Shown: piece after piece, positions 32,101 through 43,010 of the stretch | Layout of the letters: each line of letters begins with the position of its first letter | How positions within the stretch are numbered: the first letter of the stretch is position 1 | From: Streptomyces sp. 1331.2 | GTDB lineage: Bacteria > Actinomycetota > Actinomycetes > Streptomycetales > Streptomycetaceae | DNA length: 64,000 nucleotides | Direction of reading: 5' to 3' | Assembly: GCF_900199205.1 (NCBI RefSeq) | Contig: NZ_OBMJ01000001.1 | Span: 6,255,001 to 6,319,000 of the forward strand | Position numbers and translations under genes: made by a program | Notes under the pieces: generated by a model | Databases searched by the model: none | What the model was told of the DNA's origin: nothing | The model's input: only the letters and a program-made list of their open reading frames with translations

Positions 32101-33407
32101 AGTCCGGACAGGCCGAGCCAGGCGCAGCCGAATCCGGCCCCACCGGGTGGGCCGAGGCCTTCGACCGGGCCGTACGGCCCTGGCGGCAGAGCGCCCCCGG
32201 CCCCGGCGCAGCACCGCTCACCCGGGCCCTCAGCCTCTTCGGCGCCCTCGGCCCGCAGTACTACCTGCAGCTCCAGGGCCGTCAGGCCGCCGCCGTCGCC
32301 GCCCTGGACGCGGTGGCCGAGAACGAGCGCGGCGAGGCATGGCAGGCCCTGCTCCGCGACTCCCTGGTCGCCCAGGCCCGCGAGCACCACCGCAACCAGG
32401 ACTGGCGCGAGGCCCTGGACTGCCTCACCCGCGCCCGGGCCGTCCCCGGCGCCGTGCTGCCCGCCGACGCCGCCGCCATCGCCGCCGAGTCCGGCGTCCG
32501 GGCAGCGCGCGCCCTGCTCAAGAACAGCCTGGACGACCAGCCCGGAGCGGCCGAACTCCTGGAGAAGGCCCTGGCGTTGGCCCCCGACGACCCCGAGGTC
32601 CGGGGCGACCTCGGCGCCACCTACGCCCAGTGGGCCCGCAAGATCAACAACGAGGACAAGGACTACACCCGGGCCCTCGACCTGCTGCAGAAGAGCCTCG
32701 ACCTCGTCCCCGGCGACCCGACCGCCCGGCACTTCCTCGAAGCCGCCCTCGGCAACCGGGCCGGACAGCTCAGCCACCCCGAAGCCACCGACGCCGAACT
32801 GGAAGAGGCCGCCGACGCCTGGCGGGCCCTGATCGCGCTCAAACCCGACCCCGACAACAGGCTCGGCCTCGCCTTCGTCCTGCGCCACCTCGCCCGCTCC
32901 GCCGCCTTCGCCGACGACCGCGTCCGCGCCGTGGAGCGGATGGCCGAAGCCCTGGACGCCGACCCGGAATGGGAGGGCGACGCCCGCCGCGAGGCCCCGC
33001 GCCGGGTCGCGGTGATGCTCGCCAACCACGTCGTGGACGCCCTGCAGGACAAGCCGTTCACCACCCAGGCCGCCCTGCTGCAGAAGGCCAAGTCCTACGA
33101 CGACTCCGACGACATCCGCCGACTGATGGTCAGCGTCTGGCGCGGCGAGGCCATCGGCCACTACGAGGCCCGCAGCTACGTGCAGGCGATCCGACTGCTG
33201 GAGGAGGCGCTCGGCCTCTCCCGCACACCGGAGGACGTCGCCAAGCTGCACCGCGAACTCGGCATCGTCTACGGCTCGTACGCCGTCCAGAGCGCCAACG
33301 CCCGCCGACTGCGGGAGGCCCGCGAGCTGGCCCGCCAGGCCGTCGAGCACAGCCCGGAGGACGCCGAGCTGCGCGCCATGCAGCGGCGTATCAACGGGCT
33401 CTACTGA
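29157..33407 (+). CDS. Giant TPR protein, membrane-anchored, with zinc finger
   Basis: 1416 aa from ATG 29157 (AGGGGGA upstream). One N-terminal membrane helix (MALLAVLLIVVALAGAATVV), then nearly all helical TPR-like repeats, e.g. ALRRGPGEPSPWGRGPALRT and NSLDDQPGAAELLEKALALA. Around residues 648-690 a B-box-like zinc finger is inserted (DCTGCDRPATGACGGCGRE ... RCIRCAG). TPR arrays hold protein partners, often Hsp70 C-termini. Being first in the operon with J-like, GrpE and Hsp70 genes, it probably is the scaffold that anchors the chaperone at the membrane (inference). Confidence 0.85.
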   Translation: MALLAVLLIVVALAGAATVVLVRRRTSPDAEAVAKALATAAERLAAGKAAQARRRYARLARQLATGPAELRPQRGLALLGQAEATIPTGDRQATLALHREAFPLLADPARQLPRWSLRQLAEERIRTADGDLAPSPDPATPLDPAAPRTPTDPLALAAPLAFLQATAAGAEPGEEADTAARTLDWLQRRCREGTPAQREETTARALAALPGRDWPVLARAALLRDTDRAAEAEALLAATAPGGSGELWFRWGAQLYTLHRDEPAVTAFDEALRRGPGEPSPWGRGPALRTDTLLFRGLARQRLGATEAAWGDLAAAAVETPTDPRPRYALGRLALLLGADDQARDQFTAALTVQPSFAPARFGLALVHERADRPAEAAADYRTGLDQAPHWRPARIRLGAALLAAGRPAEAEPVLRAEADTEPGTRWTTIAAFHHGLALARTDDPAGALARWEPLDDADLRERRALARDRLARTRLATDPAAARELWQQAAAEHPAAPGYRAALREAALREAAHLLVTGRDRPEQRHGATAALALADTLPGALTHRQARLRAALALADGTTEPVSTLLDATGGLRDRYHLAAVALLAGRPAQTIALLGPPDPAGDPATARLRALLAERAGNWAVALDWYRHFLSAGTAPRDDAPPAFGDCTGCDRPATGACGGCGREACTDHLYAPEGTASPRCIRCAGPALRAVLDCARRAGTPDQAEPVLAAWATVLGDGDGDGTAAAPVRLDLALLRAELGRHDEALADLPPDATALRAAVLVRRAGAALAADRPGQAAVDLRQALALTPDHPQAAGALVLLAEHEAHQHALDGRHREAWEAYRTLLRQDPAHPRLLHALGLAGYRLAAAAGAPDGPGTADEEVWAWTLGCLVAALYQPELWAETARTTGRTAEPQRLAAARAGLIDRLRDDLRALDRAAGRGGDEITAWTLRLGMEAHGADAFAQEDVRITLPGRPARRLTAGPTLDRLLRARPGAAESGQAEPGAAESGPTGWAEAFDRAVRPWRQSAPGPGAAPLTRALSLFGALGPQYYLQLQGRQAAAVAALDAVAENERGEAWQALLRDSLVAQAREHHRNQDWREALDCLTRARAVPGAVLPADAAAIAAESGVRAARALLKNSLDDQPGAAELLEKALALAPDDPEVRGDLGATYAQWARKINNEDKDYTRALDLLQKSLDLVPGDPTARHFLEAALGNRAGQLSHPEATDAELEEAADAWRALIALKPDPDNRLGLAFVLRHLARSAAFADDRVRAVERMAEALDADPEWEGDARREAPRRVAVMLANHVVDALQDKPFTTQAALLQKAKSYDDSDDIRRLMVSVWRGEAIGHYEARSYVQAIRLLEEALGLSRTPEDVAKLHRELGIVYGSYAVQSANARRLREARELARQAVEHSPEDAELRAMQRRINGLY

Positions 33408-33532
33408 CGGCAACCGCACGGCAGTCGGCATCGTCCTTCAGCCGTAGGACCTGTCATCGCCGCGCCGCTCAGCCGCACCGCCATACCGCAGTACCGCCGT
33501 TCCAGTCGCCGTGAGGAGAGGGGCCGCCCGCC

Positions 33533-33958
33533 ATGCCACTGCACGAACCGTCGCCGTACGAGGTCCTGGGCATCCCGCTCACGGCCGGTGTGCGCGAGAT
33601 CAACCTCGCCGTCGGAACGGCGACGAGGGCGGGCCGCTACACCCGCCAGCAGGTCCAGGAGGCCGCCGCACTGCTGCGCAACCCGGACCGGCGGCTGGAG
33701 GCCGACCTCCAACAGCCCCTCCCGCCGGAGCCGGTCGACCAGGCCGCCGACCTGCTCGCCCCCGCCCTCGCCGAACCGCTGCTGGTGATCGAGCGCCCGC
33801 CACTGCCGCCCGCCTCCGCCCTGCCGGCCCTGCACCGCGCCGAACTCGCCGCCGACTACGCCGATCCGGCCCCGTCCGGCGCCGACCCCGAACCGCCCGT
33901 CCACGCCCGCTACGCGGCCGACCTGTCCGTCCTGCCGCAGATCGAGGTTCCCGAATGA
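33533..33958 (+). CDS. Small J-domain-like protein
   Basis: 141 aa. The beginning PSPYEVLGIPLTAGVREINLAVG resembles the start of a J-domain (YxxLGl), and a helix LLRNPDRRLEADLQQPL resembles its end. The HPD motif is not clearly present: NPDRR sits in its place. After that comes a Pro/Ala-rich tail. In this operon position, directly before GrpE and Hsp70, it could be a divergent co-chaperone. Stop and next start overlap (ATGA at 33955-33958). The J-domain call is moderately uncertain. Confidence 0.7.
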   Translation: MPLHEPSPYEVLGIPLTAGVREINLAVGTATRAGRYTRQQVQEAAALLRNPDRRLEADLQQPLPPEPVDQAADLLAPALAEPLLVIERPPLPPASALPALHRAELAADYADPAPSGADPEPPVHARYAADLSVLPQIEVPE

Positions 33959-34668
33959 CCGACGCACCGACCGCGCCGACCGCGCCCACCGAACCGGCCG
34001 CACCCCTGCTCGACGGCCACCGGCGGCTGGAGATCCCGCCGGGTGTCGAAGAGGTCGATCTGGAGCGGAAGTTCGGGCAGCTGCTCTTCCGGGCCTCGCT
34101 GCTGGGCAGCAAGTTGACCGAGCAGCGGCAGGCCGCCCGGGCCGAGCAGCGCGAACTGCTGGGCATCCTGGTCGAGGTGGACGACGCGCTCGCCGCCCTC
34201 GGGCTGGACGGCGAGCTGGTGGCGCTCGGGCGGGGGGCCGGGATCGAGGCCACCCGGCGGCGGCTGCTCGGGCAGCTCGCCAAGGCCAAGGTCCGCCCGA
34301 TGCGGCTGGAGGGCATGACGGCGGACCCGGACCTCACCGAGATCGTCGGGACGGAGGCCCGGCCCGGGGTGGCCCCGGAGACGGTGGTGCGGACGGTGCT
34401 CACCGGGTTCTTCTGGGAGGACGAGGTGCTGCGCCGGGCCCAAGTGGTCGTCGCCGCACCGGAGTCGGAGAAGCCGTGGGAGCTGCCCGCGGCCGAGGCG
34501 CCCGCGTCGACGCCCGAAGCGACGCCGGAACCGACGCCCGAGCCCGAAGCCGACGCCGAAGCGGAAGCCGAAGCCGCCGCGCCGGTCACCCGCGCCCGGC
34601 CCAAGGCGGCCCCGCCCCGGGCCCGCCGCAAGGGCGCCGCGGGCAAGCGGGCCAAGCGCAAGAAGTAG
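33955..34668 (+). CDS. grpE: GrpE-family nucleotide exchange factor
   Basis: 237 aa. Central coiled coil (RASLLGSKLTEQRQAARAEQ) followed by the GrpE beta domain: GIEATRRRLLGQLAKAKV, MTADPDLTEIVGTEARPG and VVRTVLTGFFWEDEVLRRAQ match the family signature. The C-terminal 60 residues are Pro/Glu-rich then strongly basic (RKGAAGKRAKRKK), unlike housekeeping GrpE. It should release ADP from the neighbouring Hsp70. The start overlaps the preceding gene's stop, and 31 bp separate it from the Hsp70 gene. This is an accessory copy, not the dnaK-grpE-dnaJ operon. Confidence 0.9.
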   Translation: MTDAPTAPTAPTEPAAPLLDGHRRLEIPPGVEEVDLERKFGQLLFRASLLGSKLTEQRQAARAEQRELLGILVEVDDALAALGLDGELVALGRGAGIEATRRRLLGQLAKAKVRPMRLEGMTADPDLTEIVGTEARPGVAPETVVRTVLTGFFWEDEVLRRAQVVVAAPESEKPWELPAAEAPASTPEATPEPTPEPEADAEAEAEAAAPVTRARPKAAPPRARRKGAAGKRAKRKK

Positions 34669-34699
34669 CCAGGACCACGAGGGGCAAGAGGGGAACGAC

Positions 34700-37266
<2,567 letters not shown>

Positions 37267-37270
<4 letters not shown>

Positions 37271-37584
37271 GCACCCTGACCGAGCCGGAGGTCTCCTGCC
37301 CGCTGTGCCGGGTCGCGGCGGACCGCCAGAGCCTGTGCTGCCCCTCCTGCCGGGAGGACCTGTCGGTGCTGTTCCGGCTGCGTTACGCCGCTCGGATCGA
37401 CTACAACCGGGCGCTGGACGCCCTGGAGGCCGGGGACGCGGCCGCCGCGCGGTGTCGGTTGCGCGGGGCGCTGGAGGCCGAGCCGGGCCTGAACCAGGCG
37501 CGTGAGCTGCTGGAATCACTCAGCGTGGCCGGTTCCGGCGGGGTCGCGGCGGCGGGACGGGAGAGCGACACGCCCTCTGAGTGA
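37267..37584 (+). CDS. Small zinc-ribbon, TPR-like protein
   Basis: 105 aa. N-terminal zinc ribbon SCPLCRVAADRQSLCCPSCRE (two CxxC pairs, residues 11-31), then a helical pair: YNRALDALEAGDAAAARCRLRGALEAEPG, similar to one TPR unit. Its ATG overlaps the Hsp70 stop (ATGA at 37267-37270), so expression is coupled. The ribbon resembles those inside the Hsp70 and may bind the same target; probably an adaptor of the chaperone (inference). Confidence 0.82.
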
Positions 37585-37677
37585 CCAATTCGGACGCTCC
37601 CGGCCTGCGGTCGGTTTCGATCGGTGCGAGTGTGATCGTCACACGGAGTTCCGCCACCCTCTCAAGGAGTGACGCAA

Positions 37678-37917
37678 ATGCGTATTCGCACCTACCTCGC
37701 CGCCACGGCCGTCGCCGCGGTGTGCGTCGTTGCCGGTGCCGGTACCGCCGCCGCCGGCAGTGCCACCGCCAACGGTGTTGCCGCCGGCTCGCCGGGTGTC
37801 CTGTCCGGCAACCTGATCCAGATCCCGATCAACGCCGAGCTCAACGTCTGCGGCAACTCGATCGGCATCATCTCGATCCTGAACCCGGCCTTCGGCAACA
37901 CCTGCATCAACGCCTGA
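37678..37917 (+). CDS. Short chaplin
   Basis: 79-aa secreted chaplin: signal peptide TYLAATAVAAVCVVAGAGTAAA, then one chaplin domain GSPGVLSGNLIQIPINAELN and NVCGNSIGIISILNPAFGNTC with its two cysteines. Short chaplins assemble into amyloid-like surface fibres that help aerial hyphae breach the surface; they depend on long anchored chaplins. ATG 37678 is chosen because AAGGAG lies 9 bp before it; an upstream GTG abuts that site. The core is less usual (INAELNV in place of the common P-V-rich strand). Confidence 0.93.
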   Translation: MRIRTYLAATAVAAVCVVAGAGTAAAGSATANGVAAGSPGVLSGNLIQIPINAELNVCGNSIGIISILNPAFGNTCINA

Positions 37918-37925
37918 CCCCAGCG

Positions 37926-37961
37926 CCGGGGCCGTCCGTCGGAGACGACGGGCGGCCCCGG
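37926..37961 (+). terminator. Hairpin after chaplin
   Basis: 16-bp stem (37926-37941 with 37946-37961, one mismatch) with a GAGA tetraloop directly past the chaplin stop. Confidence 0.85.
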
Positions 37962-38068
37962 TGTCGTGCTCGTGCCTGGCCCCGGTACCCCCGTTCGGGG
38001 GTGGCGGTACGGCCGCGGGACCGGGACCATGGTCCCCGACCCGCACCGCCGTACCCAGGAGTCAGAAC

Positions 38069-39712
38069 GTGCCGACCACGCCGACCCCGCGCAGCTACGC
38101 CTCCGGCGCCTCCGGCGTCCCGCTGCTCGGTGACACCATCGGGGAGAACCTGGACCGCGCGGTCCGCACCTTCCCCGACCGTGACGCCCTGGTCGACCGT
38201 CCCACCGCCCGCCGCTGGACGTACGCCGAGCTCGCCGCCGACGTCGACGCCCTGGCCCTGGGCCTGCTGGAGCTCGGCATCGCCAAGGGCGACCGGGTCG
38301 GCATCTGGGCGCCGAACTGCGCCGAGTGGACCCTCACCCAGTACGCCACCGCCAAGCTCGGCGCGATCCTGGTCACCGTCAACCCGGCCTACCGCGCCCA
38401 CGAGCTGGAGTACGTGCTGAACCAGGCCGGGATCCGGCTGCTGGTCGCCGCGGAACGCTTCAAGACCTCCGACTACGCCGCGATGATCGAGGAAGTCCGG
38501 CCGCGCTGCCCAGAGTTGGAGCGCGTCCTGCTCACCGGCAGCCCCGCCTGGGAGGAGGCGCTGGCGGCCGGCCGTCGTGCCGACCAGGCGCTGCGCGCGG
38601 AATTCGCCCGGCGCCAGGGCGAGTTGGCGCCCGACGACCCGATCAACATCCAGTACACCTCGGGGACCACCGGTTTCCCCAAGGGCGCGACCCTGTCGCA
38701 CCACAACATCCTCAACAACGGGTACTTCGTCGGCGAGCTGCTCAACTACACCGAGCAGGACCGGATCTGCATCCCGGTGCCGTTCTACCACTGCTTCGGC
38801 ATGGTGATGGGCAATCTCGCCGCCACCTCCCACGGCGCCTGCGCGGTCATCCCCGCCCCGTCCTTCGACCCCGGTGCCACCCTGGCCGCCGTCGCCGCCG
38901 AACGCTGCACCTCGCTGTACGGCGTGCCGACCATGTTCATCGCCGAACTCGCCGACCCCGACTTCGAGCGCCACGACCTCGGCAGCCTGCGCACCGGCAT
39001 CATGGCCGGTTCGCCCTGCCCGAGCGAGGTGATGAAGGAGGTCATCGAGCGGATGGGCATGGCCGAGGTCTCCATCTGCTACGGCATGACCGAGACCTCG
39101 CCGGTCTCCACCCAGACCCGGGTGGACGACCCGGTCGAGCGCCGGGTCTCCACCGTCGGCCGGGTCGGCCCGCACCTGGAGGTCAAGGTCGTCGACCCGG
39201 CCACCGGCCGCACCGTGCCGCGCGGCGAACCGGGCGAGCTGTGCACCCGCGGCTACTCCGTGATGCTCGGGTACTGGAACGACCCCGAGCGCACCGCCGA
39301 AGCCGTGGACAACGCCCGCTGGATGCACACCGGGGACCTCGCGGTGATGGACGAGGACGGGTACCTCGCCGTCACGGGCCGGATCAAGGACATGGTCATC
39401 CGCGGCGGGGAGAACCTCTACCCGCGCGAGATCGAGGAGTTCCTGCACGCCCACCCGGACATCCTCGACGTCCAGGTCATCGGCGTCCCCGACGCCAAGT
39501 ACGGGGAGGAGCTGATGGCCTGGGTGCGGATGCGGGCGGGCGCCGCGCCACTGACCGCCGAGGCCGTCCGGGAGTACTGCGCGGGCCGGCTCGCCCACTT
39601 CAAGATCCCGCGTTACGTGCACGTGGTCGAGGAGTTCCCGATGACGGTCACCGGGAAGATCCGCAAGGTCGAGATGCGCGAGGCGGCGCTGCGGATCCTG
39701 GGGCTGCAGTGA
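38069..39712 (+). CDS. Acyl-CoA synthetase (AMP-binding family)
   Basis: 547-aa adenylate-forming enzyme. P-loop YTSGTTGFPKGATLSH, A5 motif YGMTETSPVS, hinge GRIKDMVIRGGENLYPREIE and catalytic lysine in TVTGKIRKVE. It makes acyl-AMP from a carboxylate and ATP, then the CoA thioester; sequence type is the medium/long-chain fatty acyl-CoA ligase (FadD-like). GTG 38069 is chosen because of AGGAG before it. The stop overlaps the next gene start (GTGA at 39709-39712), coupling it to an amino acid permease. Confidence 0.93.
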   Translation: MPTTPTPRSYASGASGVPLLGDTIGENLDRAVRTFPDRDALVDRPTARRWTYAELAADVDALALGLLELGIAKGDRVGIWAPNCAEWTLTQYATAKLGAILVTVNPAYRAHELEYVLNQAGIRLLVAAERFKTSDYAAMIEEVRPRCPELERVLLTGSPAWEEALAAGRRADQALRAEFARRQGELAPDDPINIQYTSGTTGFPKGATLSHHNILNNGYFVGELLNYTEQDRICIPVPFYHCFGMVMGNLAATSHGACAVIPAPSFDPGATLAAVAAERCTSLYGVPTMFIAELADPDFERHDLGSLRTGIMAGSPCPSEVMKEVIERMGMAEVSICYGMTETSPVSTQTRVDDPVERRVSTVGRVGPHLEVKVVDPATGRTVPRGEPGELCTRGYSVMLGYWNDPERTAEAVDNARWMHTGDLAVMDEDGYLAVTGRIKDMVIRGGENLYPREIEEFLHAHPDILDVQVIGVPDAKYGEELMAWVRMRAGAAPLTAEAVREYCAGRLAHFKIPRYVHVVEEFPMTVTGKIRKVEMREAALRILGLQ

Positions 39713-40965
39713 CGAGTACGGCTCCGGGGGAGCTGCGGCGGCACCTGGGCGTGTTCGACGCCGTGGTGATCGGGCTGGGCTCGATGGTCGGTGCGGGCGT
39801 GTTCGCCGCGATGGCGCCGGCGGCGGCCGCCGCCGGGTCCGGGCTGCTGCCAGGGCTGGCGCTGGCCGGCGTGGTGGCGTACTGCAACGCGACCTCCTCC
39901 GCCCGGCTCGCCGCCCGCTACCCGCAGTCCGGCGGCACCTACGTCTACGGCCGGGAACGGCTCGGCGCCTTCTGGGGCTACCTCGCCGGGTGGGGCTTCG
40001 TCGTCGGCAAGACCGCCTCCTGCGCGGCGATGGCGCTCACCGTCGGCTCCTACCTCTGGCCGGCTCAGGCCCACGCCGTCGCGGTCGCCGCCGTCGTGGC
40101 GCTGACGGCGGTGAACTACGCCGGCGTACAGAAGGCCGCCTGGCTGACCAGGGCGATCGTCGCCGTCGTGCTGGCCGTGCTCGCCGCCGTGGTCGTCACC
40201 TGTCTGACCAGCGGCGACGCCGACACCGGCCGCTGGGCGGTCGGCACCGACGCCGGCCCGCACGGCGTGCTGCAGGCCGCCGGGCTGCTGTTCTTCGCCT
40301 TCGCCGGCTACGCCCGGATCGCCACCCTCGGCGAGGAGGTCCGCGACCCGCGGCGGACGATCCCCCGGGCGATCCCGCTCGCGCTCGGCATCGCCCTGGT
40401 CGTCTACACGGCCGTCGCGCTCGCCGCCCTGGCCGTCCTCGGCCCCGAACGCCTCGCCCACGCCGGGGCTCCGCTCGCCGACGCCGTCCGGGCCGCCGGG
40501 GCGGCCGGCCTCGTCCCGGTGGTGCGCGCCGGTGCCGCGGTGGCCGCCCTCGGCTCGCTGCTCGCGCTGATCCTGGGCGTCTCCCGGACCACCCTCGCGA
40601 TGGCCCGCGACCGGCACCTGCCGCACTCGCTCGCCGCCGTCCACCCCCGCTTCGGCGTCCCGCACCGCGCCGAACTGGCCGTCGGCGCGGTGGTCGCCGC
40701 GGTCGCGGCCGTCGGTGACGTGCGCGGCGCGATCGGCTTCTCCTCCTTCGGCGTGCTCGCCTACTACGCGGTCGCCAACGCCTCCGCCTGGACCCTCACC
40801 CGCGCCGAGGGGCGCCCGCCGCGGGCCGTCCCCATCGTCGGTACGGCCGGCTGCCTGGCCCTCGCGTTCGCCCTTCCGGCGACCTCCGTCCTGTGGGGCG
40901 CCACGGTGCTCGCCCTCGGCGCCGCCGCGTACGGCCTCCGCCGGGCCCTCGCCCGCCGGGACTGA
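39709..40965 (+). CDS. APC-superfamily amino acid permease
   Basis: 418-aa membrane transporter with about 12 hydrophobic segments. The first helix VVIGLGSMVGAGVFAAMAPAA has the GSMVGAGVF unwinding motif of the APC family, followed by YCNATSSARLAARYPQSGGTYVYG and AFAGYARIATLGEEVRDPRRTIPRA. It is likely an amino acid/polyamine permease by family; the exact substrate is unknown. It is coupled to the acyl-CoA ligase, so it might import an acid used by the ligase (inference). Confidence 0.92.
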   Translation: MTSTAPGELRRHLGVFDAVVIGLGSMVGAGVFAAMAPAAAAAGSGLLPGLALAGVVAYCNATSSARLAARYPQSGGTYVYGRERLGAFWGYLAGWGFVVGKTASCAAMALTVGSYLWPAQAHAVAVAAVVALTAVNYAGVQKAAWLTRAIVAVVLAVLAAVVVTCLTSGDADTGRWAVGTDAGPHGVLQAAGLLFFAFAGYARIATLGEEVRDPRRTIPRAIPLALGIALVVYTAVALAALAVLGPERLAHAGAPLADAVRAAGAAGLVPVVRAGAAVAALGSLLALILGVSRTTLAMARDRHLPHSLAAVHPRFGVPHRAELAVGAVVAAVAAVGDVRGAIGFSSFGVLAYYAVANASAWTLTRAEGRPPRAVPIVGTAGCLALAFALPATSVLWGATVLALGAAAYGLRRALARRD

Positions 40966-40981
40966 GCGCACGAACGCCGAC

Positions 40982-41010
40982 GGCCGGCGAGGACCCCGCC
41001 CTCGCCGGCC
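40982..41010. terminator. Bidirectional hairpin
   Basis: 10-bp stem GGCCGGCGAG (40982-40991) with CTCGCCGGCC (41001-41010), between convergent stops at 40965 and 41032. Confidence 0.8.
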
Positions 41011-41031
41011 ATCGTTGCTCGCGGCGGCCGG

Positions 41032-41433
41032 CTAGAAGGTGCCCCATTCCTTGTCGGTGGAGACGATCTCGCGGCCCAGCGGTGTGAGGGAGACCGGGAT
41101 CATCTTGAGGTTGGCCCAGCCGAAGGGGATCCCGATGATCGACAGGAACAGCGGAACGCTGGTGATCAGGTGCGCGAGCGCCAGCCACCAGCCGGCGAAG
41201 ACCAGCCAGATCACGTTGCCGACGCAGGACGCCGCCCCGGCGTCCGGCCGCTCCACCGCTGCTCGTCCGAACGGCCAGAGGATGAAGCCGGCGATCCGAA
41301 ACGAAGCAATGCCGAATGGGATGGTGATGATGAGCAGACAGCAGATGATTCCGGCGACCGCGTAGGCAAGAGCCATCCAAATGCCGCAGAAAATCAACCA
41401 GATGACATTCAGGATGAATTTCACTGTACTCAT
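41032..41433 (-). CDS. YccF-family membrane protein
   Basis: 133-aa protein with two YccF domains. Each begins with a conserved NVIWLIFCGIWMALAY / NVIWLVFAGWWLALAH motif and continues with an IPFG turn (IITIPFGIASFRIAGF, SIIGIPFGWANLKMIP). Predicted four transmembrane helices. Function of YccF is unknown. ATG 41433 is chosen, GAAGG nearby. It is lower in GC than its neighbours. Confidence 0.9.
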   Translation of the reverse strand: MSTVKFILNVIWLIFCGIWMALAYAVAGIICCLLIITIPFGIASFRIAGFILWPFGRAAVERPDAGAASCVGNVIWLVFAGWWLALAHLITSVPLFLSIIGIPFGWANLKMIPVSLTPLGREIVSTDKEWGTF

Positions 41434-41833
41434 TCTTGCTACCTTCTCACGGCCGATGGCATTTGATGACGACCGTGCCATGCCCGCCAGCCGGCGTGTC
41501 TACGCCCTTAGGGGTTGTTCCTCAGGGATCGGTGCGGGTTGCGGCCTCGGGCAGGGACTCCTGCGGCTTCAGCGCCCGTGAAGGAGGGCCAGGTGCGCAC
41601 GGGCAACCCCGCGCGCCGCAAGCACGAACCATCAAGAACATCGTCAGCGGCTGCTCGAACTCGACCCCGCCCTGGTACTGCGCCCGGACGGGGCGCAGGG
41701 AGGGGGCACTGCCGAATGACCCGACCGGAACCTCCCCCGTGCGGGCACGCCCGGCCGGCGGCCGGTTACGTCCGGTCGCCTCCCGCCGCGCCCGTCCGCG
41801 CCGGCCGGACCCGCCGCGCCCTAGGCTGGGGCC
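41434..41833. other. Intergenic region without a recognised gene
   Basis: 400 bp between divergent YccF and HTH genes. It contains the YccF promoter side (AT-rich around 41450-41470) and a CGCCCGTG...CACGGGC inverted sequence near 41573-41604. No plausible coding frame with good codon pattern was seen. Confidence 0.6.
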
Positions 41834-42580
41834 ATGATCGAGCTCCCCGGCTTCGCCGTCCTGCTGGCCCGTCTGCTGGACCACCGGGGCCTGGCGCCCG
41901 CCGACCTGGCCCGGCGGGCGGAGGCCGCCGAGCCCGAGGTGGCTGCGGTCCTCGCCGGCGCCGCGCCCGGACCCGCGCTGCTGCGCCGGCTCGCGCCCGC
42001 CCTCGGCCTGGACGCCGCCGACCTCTTCGAGTTCGCCGCCCTCCCGCTGCCGGAGGACCTCGCCCCGGCCGGTGGCATGGCCACCACCTCGATCACCGGT
42101 TTGGTGCGGCTCGTCCTCGCGCTGCCGCCCGCGTCCCGGGCCGAACTCCGCGCCGGCGTCGCCGAGCTGCCGTCCGCACGGCACCGCGGGCGGATCGAGG
42201 GCCTGCCCGCCGCCCTCCCGGACCGGCACACGCCGGGGAACCTGCTGATGCGGATGGTCGCCAACCGCAACCTCGGCTGGAACGGCGCGGCGAAGGTCGT
42301 CCAGCTACTGACCGGCCGTTCCCGGATGGCCACCGCCTACGGCCGGATCGCGTCCGGCGAGGCCGAGTTGACCCCGGAGCTGGTCGCCGACCTCGCCACC
42401 GTGCTGGCCCTGCCCGCGGCGGACCTCGCCGCGGTCCTCGGCCTCCCGCTGCCGGCGGCCGCCCCGGCGCCGGGCGAGGCCGTCACCGACGCCGCCCTGC
42501 TGCTCCGGGACCTCCGGCGGCTGGGCGTCGAGCAGTTGCGCGAGGCCGAGGACCTCGCCCGGGCCCTGCCGCCGGCCTGA
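41834..42580 (+). CDS. Helix-turn-helix regulator, two Xre-like modules
   Basis: 248 aa. The N-terminal FAVLLARLLDHRGLAPADLARRAE and LAPALGLDAADLFEFAAL form one Xre-like helical domain, and the C-terminal part repeats the theme (TPELVADLATVLALPAADLAAVLGL). The middle includes NLLMRMVANRNLGWNGAAKVV. Probably a DNA-binding regulator; the two modules may have arisen by duplication. No partner gene is evident. Start ATG 41834. Confidence 0.75.
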   Translation: MIELPGFAVLLARLLDHRGLAPADLARRAEAAEPEVAAVLAGAAPGPALLRRLAPALGLDAADLFEFAALPLPEDLAPAGGMATTSITGLVRLVLALPPASRAELRAGVAELPSARHRGRIEGLPAALPDRHTPGNLLMRMVANRNLGWNGAAKVVQLLTGRSRMATAYGRIASGEAELTPELVADLATVLALPAADLAAVLGLPLPAAAPAPGEAVTDAALLLRDLRRLGVEQLREAEDLARALPPA

Positions 42581-42766
42581 GCCCCCCGCATCGCGGGTCT
42601 CGGTGCCCGACCGTCCCGCGCCGCACTCCCATCGACCGGCCGCGTAGCAGCCGGACGGGGATGCCCACCGCCGCTCCCGCCACCAGCGCGGCGGTCTGCG
42701 GCGACCGGTGCAGCGCGGCAGGTCGGGTGCAAGTGCCCTGCAACCGGGCTCCGAAGACTGGGTGTC

Positions 42767-42881
42767 ATGACGTCGAGCAACTCCTCCGATGCCACCGTCC
42801 ACCTGCACCCGCGATATGGCGATGATCCACCAGGTGTTCCGCCGCGAGTCGCGCCTGCTGGCCGAACTCGTCCGTCCCTGA
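42767..42881 (+). pseudogene. Hemerythrin-domain remnant
   Basis: The ATG at 42767 (MTSSNSSDATVHLHP) runs out of frame, but at 42813 the frame one base over reads DMAMIHQVFRRESRLLAELV then a stop (42879-42881). This matches the first metal-binding helix of HHE hemerythrin proteins (typical DMxxxHxxFRRExxLL). The rest of the domain is absent. It lies in a 430-bp space (42581-43010) that holds no other gene. Confidence 0.5.
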
Positions 42882-43010
42882 CGCACCGTGCTGCGTGCCT
42901 GCCTGTGCAACTACCGCCGCGGTCGACCGCAGCGGCGTGCTGTCCGGCCGCGCGGAGAACGGGCCTTCGAGCCGGCCGTCGGGGTGATGGCGATCTGGAC
43001 GGCGAACCTG

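Noticed and set aside
37669..37677. GTG start for the chaplin
   Set aside because: It directly abuts the ribosome binding site, so spacing would be zero; ATG 37678 fits.
42581..42766. Short frames in the gap after the HTH gene
   Set aside because: No recognisable motif and no start with ribosome binding site; only the hemerythrin helix nearby is supported.
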